In this document: piece after piece, positions 48,326 through 59,100 of the stretch | Layout: the number at the start of each line of letters is the position of its first letter | Position numbering within the stretch: position 1 is the stretch's first letter | Origin: Lachnospiraceae bacterium | GTDB lineage: Bacteria; Bacillota_A; Clostridia; Lachnospirales; Lachnospiraceae | DNA length: 64,000 nt | Assembly: GCA_024690425.1 (NCBI GenBank) | Contig: JAILCT010000265.1 | Coordinates: 10,494-74,493, forward strand | Direction of reading: 5' to 3' | Position numbers and translations under genes: made by a program | The notes under the pieces: model-generated | Told to the model about the DNA's origin: nothing | The model's input: only the letters and a program-made list of their open reading frames with translations | The model's database searches: none

Positions 48326-51253
48326 ATGAGTCTTGATAAAGTTAAAACATTAAGTGCATATGAGCTTTTAAAGGAAGAGAGGCTTAATGACTTAAAGTCA
48401 GATGGCATGATCCTTGTACACAGGAAATCAGGAGCAAGGGTATGTCTTATATCCAATGATGATGACAATAAGGTTTTCTATATAGGTTTTAAGACACCCG
48501 CCAAGGATTCAACCGGTGTACAGCATATAATGGAGCATTCGGTACTGTGCGGTTCGAAAAAGTATCCTGCCAAGGATCCTTTTGTCGAACTTGTTAAGGG
48601 ATCTCTTAATACCTTCCTTAATGCCATGACCTATCCGGACAAGACGGTCTATCCGGTCGCCAGCTGCAATGACAAGGATTTTCAGAACCTGATGGATGTA
48701 TATCTTGATGCGGTATTCCATCCGAATGTGTATACCCGTCCGCAGATATTCAAGCAGGAGGGCTGGCATTACGAACTTAAGGATATAAACGATCCCGTCA
48801 CTATAAACGGTGTGGTTTACAACGAGATGAAGGGAGCATTTTCATCCCCTGATGATATGCTGGATCGTGAGATCTTCAACTCACTTTTCCCGGACAGCGA
48901 ATATTCAAACGAGTCTGGCGGAGATCCCAAGTTCATACCCACACTGACCTATGATGCCTTCCTTAAGTTCCACAAGGAATTCTATCATCCCGCAAACAGT
49001 TACATTTACCTGTACGGCGATATGGATATGGCAGAAAAGCTCAGCTATATAGACAGGGAATATCTAAGCAATTACGATAAGATAGATATTGATACAACAA
49101 TAGCCTTCCAGAAGCCCTTTGATGCGCCGAAAAAGTGCTATAAGAAGTATTCGATCACAAATGATGAACCGGAAGAAGAAAATACATATCTGTCCTATAA
49201 CACGGTCATAGACACAAGCCTTAACAGGGACTTATATATTGCCTTCCAGATACTTGAATATACCCTTCTTGCTTCACCCGGAGCCGTACTTAAACAGGCT
49301 CTTCTGGATGCAGGCATAGGCAAGGATATACAGAGTACCTACGAAAACGGTATATATCAGCCCTATTTTTCGATAATAGCCAAGAATACCGATGAAAACA
49401 GACTTGATGATTTCCTTGATACCATAAGGTCGGTACTTAAGGAAGCGGTTGAAAAAGGACTTGATAAAAAGTCACTTCTCGCCGGGATCAATGCATATGA
49501 ATTCAGATACAGGGAGGCCGATTTCGGTTCTTATCCCAAAGGACTTATGTACGGACTCCAGGCCCTTGACAGCTGGCTGTATGACGAGTCTGAACCTTTC
49601 ATGCATATAGAGGCAAACGACACCTTTAAAAGGCTTAGGGATAAGGTTGACTCGGGTTATTTCGAAGGGCTCATCAGGGAATATCTCCTTGATAATCCCC
49701 ATAGTTCAATTGTCATCTTATCACCTGAGAGAGGCCTTACCGCCAGAGAGGATAAAGAACTGGCCAAGAAGCTTAAGGCATATAAGGAAGAGCTCAGTGA
49801 TGATGAGCTTAAGGCTCTTGCAGAAGACACTCAGGCATTGCTTAAATACCAGGAAGAGCCCAGCACAAAAGAGGAGCTTGAAACGATTCCCCTCCTTAAG
49901 ATCTCGGATATCAGAAAGGAAGCCCTTCCCTTTGAATATGAGGAGCAAAAATCAGGGGATACCATTATTCTAACCCATGATATATATACAAACGGAATAG
50001 GATATCTTTACCTTTCATTTGATCTTAAGAACCTTCCGGACAGGCTTATACCTTATGTAGGTCTGTTCAGAAATGTATTTGCTTATGTAAGTACCGGGGA
50101 ACACACTTATGCGGATCTTGCAAGTGAGATCAACTTAAATACAGGCGGTATAACTTCCGGAGCAAGCCTTTACGGGGATGCGGTTGATACCGATAAATAC
50201 AGGATATTCTACGAAGTAAAGGCCAAGGTTTTATATGACAGGCTTCCTGTCGCTTTTAAGATAATCAAGGAGATAATTACATCATCTGTATATGATGATG
50301 AGAAGCGACTTCTTGAGATACTTAATATGTTAAAGTCACGCCTTCAGATGTCCATGACTTCTTCGGGGCATTCCGTAGCTGTTATCCGTGCCCTTGCATC
50401 ATGCTCTGAATCTGCAGCACTGACAGAAAAGACAAACGGAATTGAATTTTACCGGTTCATTGATGATATATTAAACAATTTCGAGTCAAAGAAGACAGAA
50501 GTGATCAGTAACCTTAAAGAATTTGCGACATACGTTTTCAGGGAAGAGAACCTCTTTGTTGACTATACTGCCGAGAAAGATCAGTATCCGCTCCTTGTAA
50601 AAGAAGTGGAGGATTTCAAGAGATCACTCTTTACGGATCCTCTTAAGGATATCGGTTATAAGGTCACACCATCGGGCCGTAAGGAAGGCTACAAGACAGG
50701 CGGACAGGTCCAGTATGTGGCATGTGCCGGCAATTACATTAAGCATGGTTATAAGTACACAGGAGCCCTAAGGGTTCTCAAGGTTATAATGGGTTATGAT
50801 TATCTGTGGATCAATGTACGTGTTAAGGGCGGTGCTTACGGTTGCATGAACTCTTATTCAAGATCCGGAGACATGTACTTTACATCATACAGGGATCCCA
50901 ATCTTAAGAACACACTTGAGATATATAAAAAGGCACCTGAATACATTAAGAACTTCGATCCCGACGACAGGGATATGACCAAGTATATCATAGGCACAGT
51001 CTCGGATATGGATGTTCCCCTTACTCCAAGAGCCAGGGGCGCAAGGTCCATGGGAGCCTTCCTTTCGCATGATAAGCTTGAATATATCCAGATGGAAAGG
51101 GATGAAGTATTAAACGCCGGTAAGGACGATATAAGAAAGCTTGCTCCTTATGTGGACAGCATGATAAAGGATGCTCATATCTGCGTTCTTGGCGGTGAAG
51201 AAACAATAGAAAAAGAAAAGGCACTGTTTGACACTACGGAATCATTGTTCTGA
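48326..51253 (+). CDS. Insulinase-family metallopeptidase, M16C (presequence-protease-like)
   Basis: A 975-residue zinc peptidase that would degrade short unfolded peptides inside a closed chamber. The inverted zinc motif HIMEH gives His67, Glu70 and His71, with a distal Glu expected near GVVYNEMKGAF. Four M16 repeats fit the length, and the helical hinge typical of M16C is at about 480-540. No signal peptide is seen, so it is cytosolic. Ribosome binding site AGAGAGG. DUF4349 follows 27 bases later. Confidence 0.94.
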   Translation: MSLDKVKTLSAYELLKEERLNDLKSDGMILVHRKSGARVCLISNDDDNKVFYIGFKTPAKDSTGVQHIMEHSVLCGSKKYPAKDPFVELVKGSLNTFLNAMTYPDKTVYPVASCNDKDFQNLMDVYLDAVFHPNVYTRPQIFKQEGWHYELKDINDPVTINGVVYNEMKGAFSSPDDMLDREIFNSLFPDSEYSNESGGDPKFIPTLTYDAFLKFHKEFYHPANSYIYLYGDMDMAEKLSYIDREYLSNYDKIDIDTTIAFQKPFDAPKKCYKKYSITNDEPEEENTYLSYNTVIDTSLNRDLYIAFQILEYTLLASPGAVLKQALLDAGIGKDIQSTYENGIYQPYFSIIAKNTDENRLDDFLDTIRSVLKEAVEKGLDKKSLLAGINAYEFRYREADFGSYPKGLMYGLQALDSWLYDESEPFMHIEANDTFKRLRDKVDSGYFEGLIREYLLDNPHSSIVILSPERGLTAREDKELAKKLKAYKEELSDDELKALAEDTQALLKYQEEPSTKEELETIPLLKISDIRKEALPFEYEEQKSGDTIILTHDIYTNGIGYLYLSFDLKNLPDRLIPYVGLFRNVFAYVSTGEHTYADLASEINLNTGGITSGASLYGDAVDTDKYRIFYEVKAKVLYDRLPVAFKIIKEIITSSVYDDEKRLLEILNMLKSRLQMSMTSSGHSVAVIRALASCSESAALTEKTNGIEFYRFIDDILNNFESKKTEVISNLKEFATYVFREENLFVDYTAEKDQYPLLVKEVEDFKRSLFTDPLKDIGYKVTPSGRKEGYKTGGQVQYVACAGNYIKHGYKYTGALRVLKVIMGYDYLWINVRVKGGAYGCMNSYSRSGDMYFTSYRDPNLKNTLEIYKKAPEYIKNFDPDDRDMTKYIIGTVSDMDVPLTPRARGARSMGAFLSHDKLEYIQMERDEVLNAGKDDIRKLAPYVDSMIKDAHICVLGGEETIEKEKALFDTTESLF

Positions 51254-51280
51254 CTAACCTAAGAAGAAGGGAGAAACAAT

Positions 51281-52375
51281 ATGAAAAAGAAAAGATTAGT
51301 GATCATTGGTATCATAACCGCGCTTTTGCTTTCAGGCTGCGGAAGCTCCAAATCATCGGATGCCTCTTACAAGAATTATGCTGCCGATGAACCGGTGGCT
51401 GAAGCTGCGGAAAGCTATAAGGGCGATTATGATTATGAGGATTACGGCTATGAAGAAGAAATGGTTTCGGAGGAAGCCTATGATGGCGGCTCGGAATCTC
51501 AGACACAGGTGAACGAGGAAGAAGTTAAGGAAAGCGCCGAGTCATCATCCAATAAGCGCATGCTCATCAAGACAGTCCATATGGAAGTCGAATCGGAAGA
51601 TATAGACTCTATGGTAAAGAATGTTGAAAAGCGTGTGGACGAACTGGGCGGATATGTTGAGAACATGTCGGTAAATAACCAGAAGTACTCCAATTCCGAG
51701 ACCAAAACAGCAGATATAACCGCAAGGGTTCCCGTTGAAAAGCTTGACATGTTCGTCAATGAGGTTGAAGGCCAGTCCAACGTACTTTCAAGAAGTTCCA
51801 ATGCAGAAGATGTAACCTTAAGATATGTTGACATGCAGGCCCGTATGGACAGCCTCCAGACAGAATATGACCGTATAAGCGAGCTCCTCAAAGAGGCAGA
51901 CAGCCTTGACAATATCATCGAGCTTGAAAACAGGCTTACAGATATAAGATATGAGATGCAGAGCTACGGTGCCCAGATGAAGGCAATGAAGAATCAGGCA
52001 ACCTACAGCACGATCTACTTAAATGTTAAGCAGGTTATTGAGTACACGCCGGTAGTGGTACAGGAAAAGACAAGACTTGAGCGAATGAGTGAAGGTTTTA
52101 TCCAAAACTGTAAGCGGGTATGGAACGGTATACTTGACTTCTTTGTAGGCCTCATCGTTGCACTTCCTATTTTACTTGTATGGGCAGTTATCATTACACT
52201 TATTGTCCTCTTCATAAGATTTCTTGTTAAGAGAAGGCGTACCGATCGCCCGCGTAAGGAAAAAACAAAAAGACGCAGAGGAAAAGAACCGGTAAAACCT
52301 GAAATACCTTCAGAGATCAAGCAGGAGAATAAAGAGGAAAGTACTGCAGAGAACAAAGGCAATACAAATGGCTGA
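51281..52375 (+). CDS. DUF4349 lipoprotein
   Basis: A 364-residue lipoprotein: signal peptide with LLLSGC (Cys at about 20), then a Tyr/Asp/Glu low-complexity stretch (about 25-80), the DUF4349 domain (about 90-255: SVNNQKYSNSETKTADITAR, RSSNAEDVTLRYVDMQAR, a coiled coil around MDSLQTEYDRISELLKEA), a membrane segment (about 283-312) and a basic tail. The N-terminus would be lipid-anchored outside and the tail inside. Function unknown. It overlaps era by 8 bases. Confidence 0.88.
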   Translation: MKKKRLVIIGIITALLLSGCGSSKSSDASYKNYAADEPVAEAAESYKGDYDYEDYGYEEEMVSEEAYDGGSESQTQVNEEEVKESAESSSNKRMLIKTVHMEVESEDIDSMVKNVEKRVDELGGYVENMSVNNQKYSNSETKTADITARVPVEKLDMFVNEVEGQSNVLSRSSNAEDVTLRYVDMQARMDSLQTEYDRISELLKEADSLDNIIELENRLTDIRYEMQSYGAQMKAMKNQATYSTIYLNVKQVIEYTPVVVQEKTRLERMSEGFIQNCKRVWNGILDFFVGLIVALPILLVWAVIITLIVLFIRFLVKRRRTDRPRKEKTKRRRGKEPVKPEIPSEIKQENKEESTAENKGNTNG

Positions 52376-53282
52376 TACCGAAATGACTAAAAAAGCCGGA
52401 TTTGCAGCTATCGTAGGCCGGCCAAATGTTGGTAAATCAACACTTATGAATGCTCTTATCGGACAGAAGATTGCGATTACGAGCCACAAGCCTCAGACCA
52501 CAAGAAACAGGATCAGGACTGTTTATACATCTGATGAAGGACAGATAGTATTCCTTGACACTCCCGGAATACATAAGGCCAAAAACCGGCTGGGCGAATA
52601 TATGATACAGTCTGTAAACAAGACCCTGCATGATGTTGATGTAATAGTGTGGCTGGTAGAAGCGGATGAACATATCGGCCCTACAGATAAGGAGATCGCT
52701 AAGAAGCTGTCAGGGACAGGCGTCCCCGTGATACTTGTGATAAATAAGATCGACAGGGTTTCAAGGGATAAGCTGTTTGAAATAACCGACATGTATGGAA
52801 GATTGTGCGACTACGCAGAACTTGTTCCGGTAAGTGCACTTAAAGAGGAAAATCTTGATGAGCTTATCGGACAGATATTTAAATATCTTCCATACGGATT
52901 GCCTTTTTATGATGAGGATACGGTAACAGATCAGCCCATAAGGCAGATAACTGCAGAACTCATACGGGAGAAGGCCCTTAAATGTCTTGATGATGAGATC
53001 CCTCACGGTATCGCGGTGACAATAGAAAAGATGGATTTTGAAAAACCTGTTGTGAGGATCGATGCCACTGTAGTGTGTGAGAAAGAATCGCACAAGGGTA
53101 TGATAATCGGCAGGCAGGGGCAGATGCTCAAAAAGATTGGATCGGCTGCAAGATATGAGATAGAACATCTTCTTGAGAGACAGGTTAATCTTAAGCTATG
53201 GGTCAGGGTCAAAAAGGATTGGCGTGATTCCGACATACTTCTTAAGAATTTCGGTTATGATAAGAAGAACCTTGATGAATAA
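52368..53282 (+). CDS. era: GTPase Era
   Basis: A GTPase needed for 16S rRNA maturation and 30S assembly. The 304 residues have the G1 loop GRPNVGKS, the switch-I region KPQTTRN, G3 DTPG, G4 NKID and the C-terminal KH domain with GMIIGRQGQMLKKIGSAAR, which binds the 16S 3' end. The ATG overlaps the DUF4349 gene's end by 8 bases, so it shares that transcript. recO follows 8 bases later. Confidence 0.97.
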   Translation: MADTEMTKKAGFAAIVGRPNVGKSTLMNALIGQKIAITSHKPQTTRNRIRTVYTSDEGQIVFLDTPGIHKAKNRLGEYMIQSVNKTLHDVDVIVWLVEADEHIGPTDKEIAKKLSGTGVPVILVINKIDRVSRDKLFEITDMYGRLCDYAELVPVSALKEENLDELIGQIFKYLPYGLPFYDEDTVTDQPIRQITAELIREKALKCLDDEIPHGIAVTIEKMDFEKPVVRIDATVVCEKESHKGMIIGRQGQMLKKIGSAARYEIEHLLERQVNLKLWVRVKKDWRDSDILLKNFGYDKKNLDE

Positions 53283-53290
53283 GGTATAAC

Positions 53291-53938
53291 ATGAAAGAGT
53301 ATATACAGGTGACGGGAATGGTCTTGCTGGCCACTCCCGTCAATGATTATGACAGAAGAACAGTGATCCTTACAAAAGAGCGGGGGAAGATAACCGCCTT
53401 TTGCAGGGGAGCAAGACGTCAGGGGTCCAAAATGATGGCTGTTACCAATCCCTTTGTTTTCGGAACCTTTAAGGTTTATGAAGGTAAGGATGCGTATAAC
53501 CTTATAGATGCTGACATAAGCTGTTATTTTGAGGAACTTAGAAATGATTTTGAAGGGGCTTATCTGGGCATGTATTTCCTTGAGCTTGCCGATTACTGTA
53601 CACGAGAGAACAATGATGACATTCTGATGCTCAAGCTTCTGTTCCAGTCGATAAGAGCAATAATAAAGCCCAATATCGACAACAAGCTGATAAGGGCGGT
53701 CTATGAGATAAAAACAGTCGTTGTTAACGGAGTATATCCCGGTGTCCCCATAAACAGGCAGCTTCTTCCTTCAACCCTGCATGCTCTTAACCACATAGCA
53801 GGTTCCGATATTGAACATCTGTATACTTTTGCCGTAAAAGATGAGGTATTGAATGAACTTTCAGACCTTGCGCAGATATACATGAAAAGATTTGTCGACA
53901 GGCCTCTTAAATCTCTTGAAATTCTAGATACTGTCTGA
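53291..53938 (+). CDS. recO: DNA repair protein RecO
   Basis: Loads RecA on gapped DNA together with RecR. The 215-residue product has the N-terminal OB fold (VTGMVLLATPVNDYDRRTVILTKERGKITAF) and a helical domain. It is shorter than the usual 240-255 residues. The C-terminal zinc-finger cysteines are absent: the stretch at about 145-175 has no Cys pairs. Era-RecO order is the common Firmicutes one. Confidence 0.92.
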   Translation: MKEYIQVTGMVLLATPVNDYDRRTVILTKERGKITAFCRGARRQGSKMMAVTNPFVFGTFKVYEGKDAYNLIDADISCYFEELRNDFEGAYLGMYFLELADYCTRENNDDILMLKLLFQSIRAIIKPNIDNKLIRAVYEIKTVVVNGVYPGVPINRQLLPSTLHALNHIAGSDIEHLYTFAVKDEVLNELSDLAQIYMKRFVDRPLKSLEILDTV

Positions 53939-53976
53939 TAAAATGAGACTTGCGTTTATTATTCAGGTGTTCGGAA

Positions 53977-54600
53977 GTGAAGATATTGAACAAGCATAAA
54001 ATCATAAATATATCAAAAATAATACTTATTCCGGCGGTTCTTCTTACGACCATGTTGATCGGATGTTACGGTGGTAATGATGATCTTAATGAAACAACAA
54101 TTCTAATAAGCGGCAAGGGAGAGATCACCCATCACATAGTCGAGACCTTCGACAAGTCATATTACAACGAGGATGAGCTTCGTTCCCAGATAAATGACCA
54201 GATAGAAGAATATTGTAAGAGCAAGAATGATGACAAGCTCGTTAAGCTTAAAGAGCTTAAGATACTTGACGGCAAGGCAACTGCCGAGCTAATCTTCAAG
54301 AATTTCAGCGACTATGCAGCTTTTAATGAGGTGGACTTCTTCTACGGTACAATAGAGGAGGCAATGGCCGGCGGCTATACGACGGATGTTACCTTAAAGA
54401 GTGCTGACAGTGATGAGACAATAGATAAGTACGAATTCGAGTCCCTGAAGGATAAGAAGATAATCGTCACAGGTGAACCGATCCTTATCAGAACACCGGA
54501 TAAGATAGCCTATACAACGGCCAATATAGATGTGATAGATAAGGATATTTGCAAGATGGCATCCGATTCGGTCGGAGTAGGATATATCGTATTAAAGTAA
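53977..54600 (+). CDS. Small lipoprotein of unknown function
   Basis: A 207-residue lipoprotein. GTG 53977 is preceded by AGGTG 7 bases upstream and gives a normal signal peptide ([14 protein letters not shown] start) with the lipobox MLIGC near residue 30; the in-frame TTG at 53950 is less likely. The mature part contains [20 protein letters not shown] and a Lys-rich centre, with no known catalytic motif visible. It lies 38 bases after recO. Confidence 0.7.
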   Translation: MKILNKHKIINISKIILIPAVLLTTMLIGCYGGNDDLNETTILISGKGEITHHIVETFDKSYYNEDELRSQINDQIEEYCKSKNDDKLVKLKELKILDGKATAELIFKNFSDYAAFNEVDFFYGTIEEAMAGGYTTDVTLKSADSDETIDKYEFESLKDKKIIVTGEPILIRTPDKIAYTTANIDVIDKDICKMASDSVGVGYIVLK

Positions 54601-54623
54601 GTCTTAAGGGCGAAGGAGATATT

Positions 54624-56021
54624 ATGGAAAAGACACTTGATAAGATCGTAGCATTGGCAAAGTCACGCGGGTTTGTATATCCGGGAAGCGAGATATACGG
54701 AGGACTTGCGAACACATGGGATTACGGTAATCTCGGTGTTGAGCTGAAAAACAACGTAAAGAAGGCCTGGTGGCAGAAGTTTATACAGGAGAACCCCTAT
54801 AATGTGGGTGTGGACTGTGCAATACTTATGAATCCTCAGACATGGGTTGCATCGGGACATCTCGGAAGCTTTTCGGATCCGCTCATGGACTGTAAGGAAT
54901 GTCATGAAAGATTCCGTGCCGATCAGCTTATAGAGAATTTCTGTGAGGAGAAGGGCATAAGCCTTGATTCAAGCGTAGACGGATGGGGCAATGAGAAGAT
55001 GAAGCAGTTCATTGACGAGCATAATATTCCCTGTCCTTCATGCGGCAAGCATAATTTTACAGATATCAGGCAGTTCAATCTTATGTTCAAAACCTTCCAG
55101 GGTGTAACAGAAGATGCCAAGAATACAGTATATTTAAGGCCGGAAACCGCACAGGGAATATTTGTCAATTTCAAGAATGTTCAGCGTACCTCCCGTAAGA
55201 AGGTACCCTTCGGAATAGGACAGATCGGTAAGTCCTTCAGGAACGAGATCACTCCCGGTAACTTTACCTTCAGAACAAGAGAATTCGAACAGATGGAACT
55301 TGAATTCTTCTGTAAGCCCGGAACACAGACTGAATGGTTCGAATATTGGAGAAGCTTCTGTTATAAGTGGCTCCTGGACCTTGGGCTCAAGGAAGAACAT
55401 TTAAGGCTAAGGGATCATGATCCAGAAGAGTTGTCTTTCTACAGCGATCATACGACTGATATAGAGTACGCTTTTCCCTTTACCGACTGGGGAGAGCTGT
55501 GGGGTATCGCATCAAGGACCGACTATGACCTTACCCAGCATCAGAACACCTCCGGAGAACCCATGGATTATTTTGATGATGAGCTTAATGAGAAATATAT
55601 CCCTTATGTTGTCGAGCCTTCACTCGGAGCTGACAGGGTTGTGCTCGCTTTCCTGTGTGAAGCATATGATGAGGAAGTTCTTGATGCAGAAAGAAATGAT
55701 GTACGCACTGTCCTTCATTTCCATCCTGCACTTGCACCTGTCAAGATCGGTGTACTGCCTTTGTCCAAGAAGCTTAATGAAGGTGCGGAGAAGATATTCA
55801 ATGAACTGTCCAAAAAATACAACTGTGAATTTGATGACAGGGGTAATATAGGTAAGAGATACAGAAGACAGGACGAGATAGGAACTCCATTCTGCATAAC
55901 ATATGATTTTGATTCCGAGACAGATGGCGCAGTCACGGTAAGAGACCGCGACAGCATGGAACAGGAGCGTATAAAGATTGAAGATCTCAAGGCATATTTT
56001 GAGGATAAATTCACCTTTTAA
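54624..56021 (+). CDS. glyS: Glycine--tRNA ligase, dimeric type
   Basis: Charges tRNA-Gly. The 465-residue single-chain class II enzyme has [30 protein letters not shown], the metal-type Cys pairs CKECHERFR and CPSCGKHN, motif 2 around [20 protein letters not shown], and motif 3 [14 protein letters not shown]. This is the alpha2 type, not the alpha2-beta2 type. GAAGGAGAT directly before ATG 54624 sets the start; the frame is open upstream, overlapping the preceding gene. Confidence 0.97.
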   Translation: MEKTLDKIVALAKSRGFVYPGSEIYGGLANTWDYGNLGVELKNNVKKAWWQKFIQENPYNVGVDCAILMNPQTWVASGHLGSFSDPLMDCKECHERFRADQLIENFCEEKGISLDSSVDGWGNEKMKQFIDEHNIPCPSCGKHNFTDIRQFNLMFKTFQGVTEDAKNTVYLRPETAQGIFVNFKNVQRTSRKKVPFGIGQIGKSFRNEITPGNFTFRTREFEQMELEFFCKPGTQTEWFEYWRSFCYKWLLDLGLKEEHLRLRDHDPEELSFYSDHTTDIEYAFPFTDWGELWGIASRTDYDLTQHQNTSGEPMDYFDDELNEKYIPYVVEPSLGADRVVLAFLCEAYDEEVLDAERNDVRTVLHFHPALAPVKIGVLPLSKKLNEGAEKIFNELSKKYNCEFDDRGNIGKRYRRQDEIGTPFCITYDFDSETDGAVTVRDRDSMEQERIKIEDLKAYFEDKFTF

Positions 56022-56045
56022 AGTTTGATCACTACAGTTATTTAA

Positions 56046-56080
56046 AGAAACATATCCATACGGGTATGTTTCTTTTTTTG
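56046..56080 (+). terminator. Terminator after glyS
   Basis: A 12-base stem (56046-56057 with 56062-56073, arms AGAAACATATCC and GGGTATGTTTCT) with an ATAC loop, followed by TTTTTT. Confidence 0.93.
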
Positions 56081-56124
56081 CTCCCTCTTTTTGCCTGTTT
56101 CTACTGTATTTTTCCATAAGTATT

Positions 56125-56133
56125 TGTTATAAT
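56125..56133 (+). promoter_or_regulatory. Extended -10 promoter before the HD-GYP sensor
   Basis: TGTTATAAT is a consensus TATAAT with the TGn extension. No clear -35 box is visible. It lies 51 bases before the GTG start. Confidence 0.55.
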
Positions 56134-56183
56134 GGTTACATTGAAATGGATTTGTAATAAATATAGGATGATGGTGTTATTCA

Positions 56184-59100
56184 GTGCGTGATTTTTCCAG
56201 GCGGATCATTTGTATATTAATAGCAGCAGGGATGCTTATTTTAAGCCTTCCTGCGTGTGTTTTTGATTGTTATGCGGCAGCAGAAACTAATACAAGAGAT
56301 GTTTCTGTTGCGTATTTTTATGATAAGAGCTATTTCGGTGATAATTACGATAAGGGTGTAAAGAGTGGTTTCGGATACGAATACCTCCAGGCAATAGCTA
56401 ATTTTTCGGGTTGGAAATATGATTATGTATATGGCGATTACAATTCTCTTCTCGAGATGTTCATGCTTGGAAAGATTGACATCATGCCCGGACTCCCCAG
56501 ATCGTTTGATGTAAATAAATATTATGAGAAGCTCGAATCCGAAGCGAAGAACGAAGAAATTAAATACAATATCCAACAGAATCATATTGATGTGCTGTTT
56601 CCCAATCAGCCCATGAATTCTGTTGATTATTATCTGTGCCTGCCATCAGGGACCAACAGCGATACTTTCATGATCACATCTATCTCGCATACCAAGCTGG
56701 GAGTTCCGGCCAACATATCCGATTATGCCAAGGAATGGGACAAGAAGCTGGGACTGTACTGTGATATTACAGTCTATGACAATGAGGCATCATGTATCAA
56801 TGCCCTTAACAATGGTGAGATAAAGGCAATCTTTGCCCAATCCGATGCTGCGGAATCGGGACTTATAGTCACAAGAAAGGCCGGCAGTATCGACTATTAC
56901 CTTGCCGTAAGCTCCAATAAGAGAACTCTGCTTAGTAATATCAACAATGCACTTGAGATGATATCCTCATCTTCAAATGGAATGATATCAAGTGTTCAGA
57001 CCTCATCCGATCATGGAGGAGAGTTTGATAAAGCATTAAGCAATGTCGAGAAGAACTGGGTAGATGATCATTCCAAGCTTGTCGTCGGTACCCCGAGTAA
57101 TTTTCTTCCTTACAGCAACTATAATGCGGAAACCGGTGAAACATCCGGATTTATTTATGATGCCTTTCAGGAGCTTATGAACTCACTTGATGTGAATATT
57201 GATATTGAGTTTAAGCACTACGATTACTATGATGATCTTATCGAAGCAATGGCTGCCGGTGATGTTGATGCTGTATTTCCGGTACCGGCATATCTGTATC
57301 AGTCCGAAAAGAATGACTATGTCTATACAAGCGTCTTTGCAAATGAGAGCATGTCACTCGTATATAAGGATGTGTATACGGAAGGTTCACTTGCTACACT
57401 TGCCTATCTGGATACAGGTATATCCAAGTATTTTGATGAAGAATATTATTCATCAAGCCAGTTGCTTAAGTATTCAACAAATGAGGAATGCATGCAGGCT
57501 GTTTTTGATGAACAGGTATCCAGCACCATCATGAGGACCAGCTCTGTTCAGGAGATATTCGGAAAGAACAAGAAGCTTGCAGAACTTAAGTACATAACAC
57601 TTCCCCAGCAGCTCGAATTATCCATAGGAGTTAAAAGAGGCAACGTAGGGCTCTACACTCTGCTAAACCGCGCTTCAAACATTGCATTCAGGAGTAACTC
57701 CATCAATTATCTCATGCTTGACGCACGCGCTGCCGAAACGGGCACGGACAAGGCCGATCTGTCAACAATAGTTAAATCGGAAGGCTTTATTCTGGGCCTG
57801 ATAATAGCCCTTCTTGTTATAGTCATAATCCTTCTGTCAACTTCAATGGTCCGTGTAGTCAAGGCCAGCCGCAAGTTAAAAAAGGCCAACACCGAAATAA
57901 AAGGTGTCGCCCAGCTTCAGCAGCAGAACTTCGATATCATCGGAATACTTGCAAGGGATTATTCTTCTGTATTTAAGGTCAATCTTGAAACAGAAGACCT
58001 TCAGACCTTCCGAATGGAGACGAATGATGACCACAAGTTCGGAAATATGATCAGGCTCGGTGCCAAATATACCGATGTATTCAATCAATATGTCAGGGAC
58101 AATGTCTACGAAGACGATAAGCCTAAGATGTATGATGAGATCGGTATCCCGATCATACGTAAGAAGCTCCGTAAGCGTAATTCATACGCTGTAAGGTTCA
58201 GAAAGATAGTGGGAGAGGAAGAACCGAGATACTATGAATTCAGGGTGTCTACAGTAGATATAGATATAACCGGCAAGATATTAAGTGTTGTTATTGCCTT
58301 CATAGACTGTAATGATGAGATATTGCATGAGATGAAGTACATGAAGAGCCTTGAGAAGGCTTTAAAGAGCGATGCTGTCATCACCGGTCTTACGGGTGAC
58401 TTTGACTGGGTTGCTTATGTTGCCAATACGGAATCCAAGGATTCGACAGGTGTAACTCATTACCGGATAGGCGATATGTTCAAGGAGCGATTCCCCGACT
58501 GGGAGAATGAGAACAATTATCATCAAATGATGAATCTTATTGCCGAAAGCCTTATCATTCCGGAAGACAGGAAGCTGTTCCTAAATGAGGTTAGCAGGAG
58601 TCACATAAGAAAGCATCTTGCGCATGATGTCGCATTTTTCGTCAACTTCAGGATAATCAATAAAGACGGTATGGTTGAGTATTACCAGATGAAGTGCGTT
58701 TCCGATGTCGCCGACGGAAGGTTATACGGTTTTATCCTCGGATTCCACAGTGTCGATGATGAGATACGCAAGGAGAGAGAACAGCAGGAGAAGCTTGAGC
58801 AGAAGGTTGCCGAACGTACCGTTCAGCTTAAGGAGAAGAACGAATCCCTCAACAGGATGAACAATGATATCATCGAGCTTATGGGTAATGTCGTTGAGGG
58901 CAGGGACGAAGAGAGCGGCCAGCACGTAAGGAGAGTTAAGAACTTTACAAATATCCTCGCCGATCAGGTCATGAGGGATTATCCGGAATATGGGTTATCT
59001 CCGGAACTTGTTGATATCATAACTTCAGCGAGCGCTCTTCATGATGTGGGTAAGATAATGATACCCGACAGTATCCTGTTAAAGCCAGGAAGGCTTACCA

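Noticed and set aside
56113..56140. CCATAA before the HD-GYP sensor as a fourth ECF site
   Set aside because: No CGTATC follows at the right distance; an extended -10 box for the main sigma factor is there instead.
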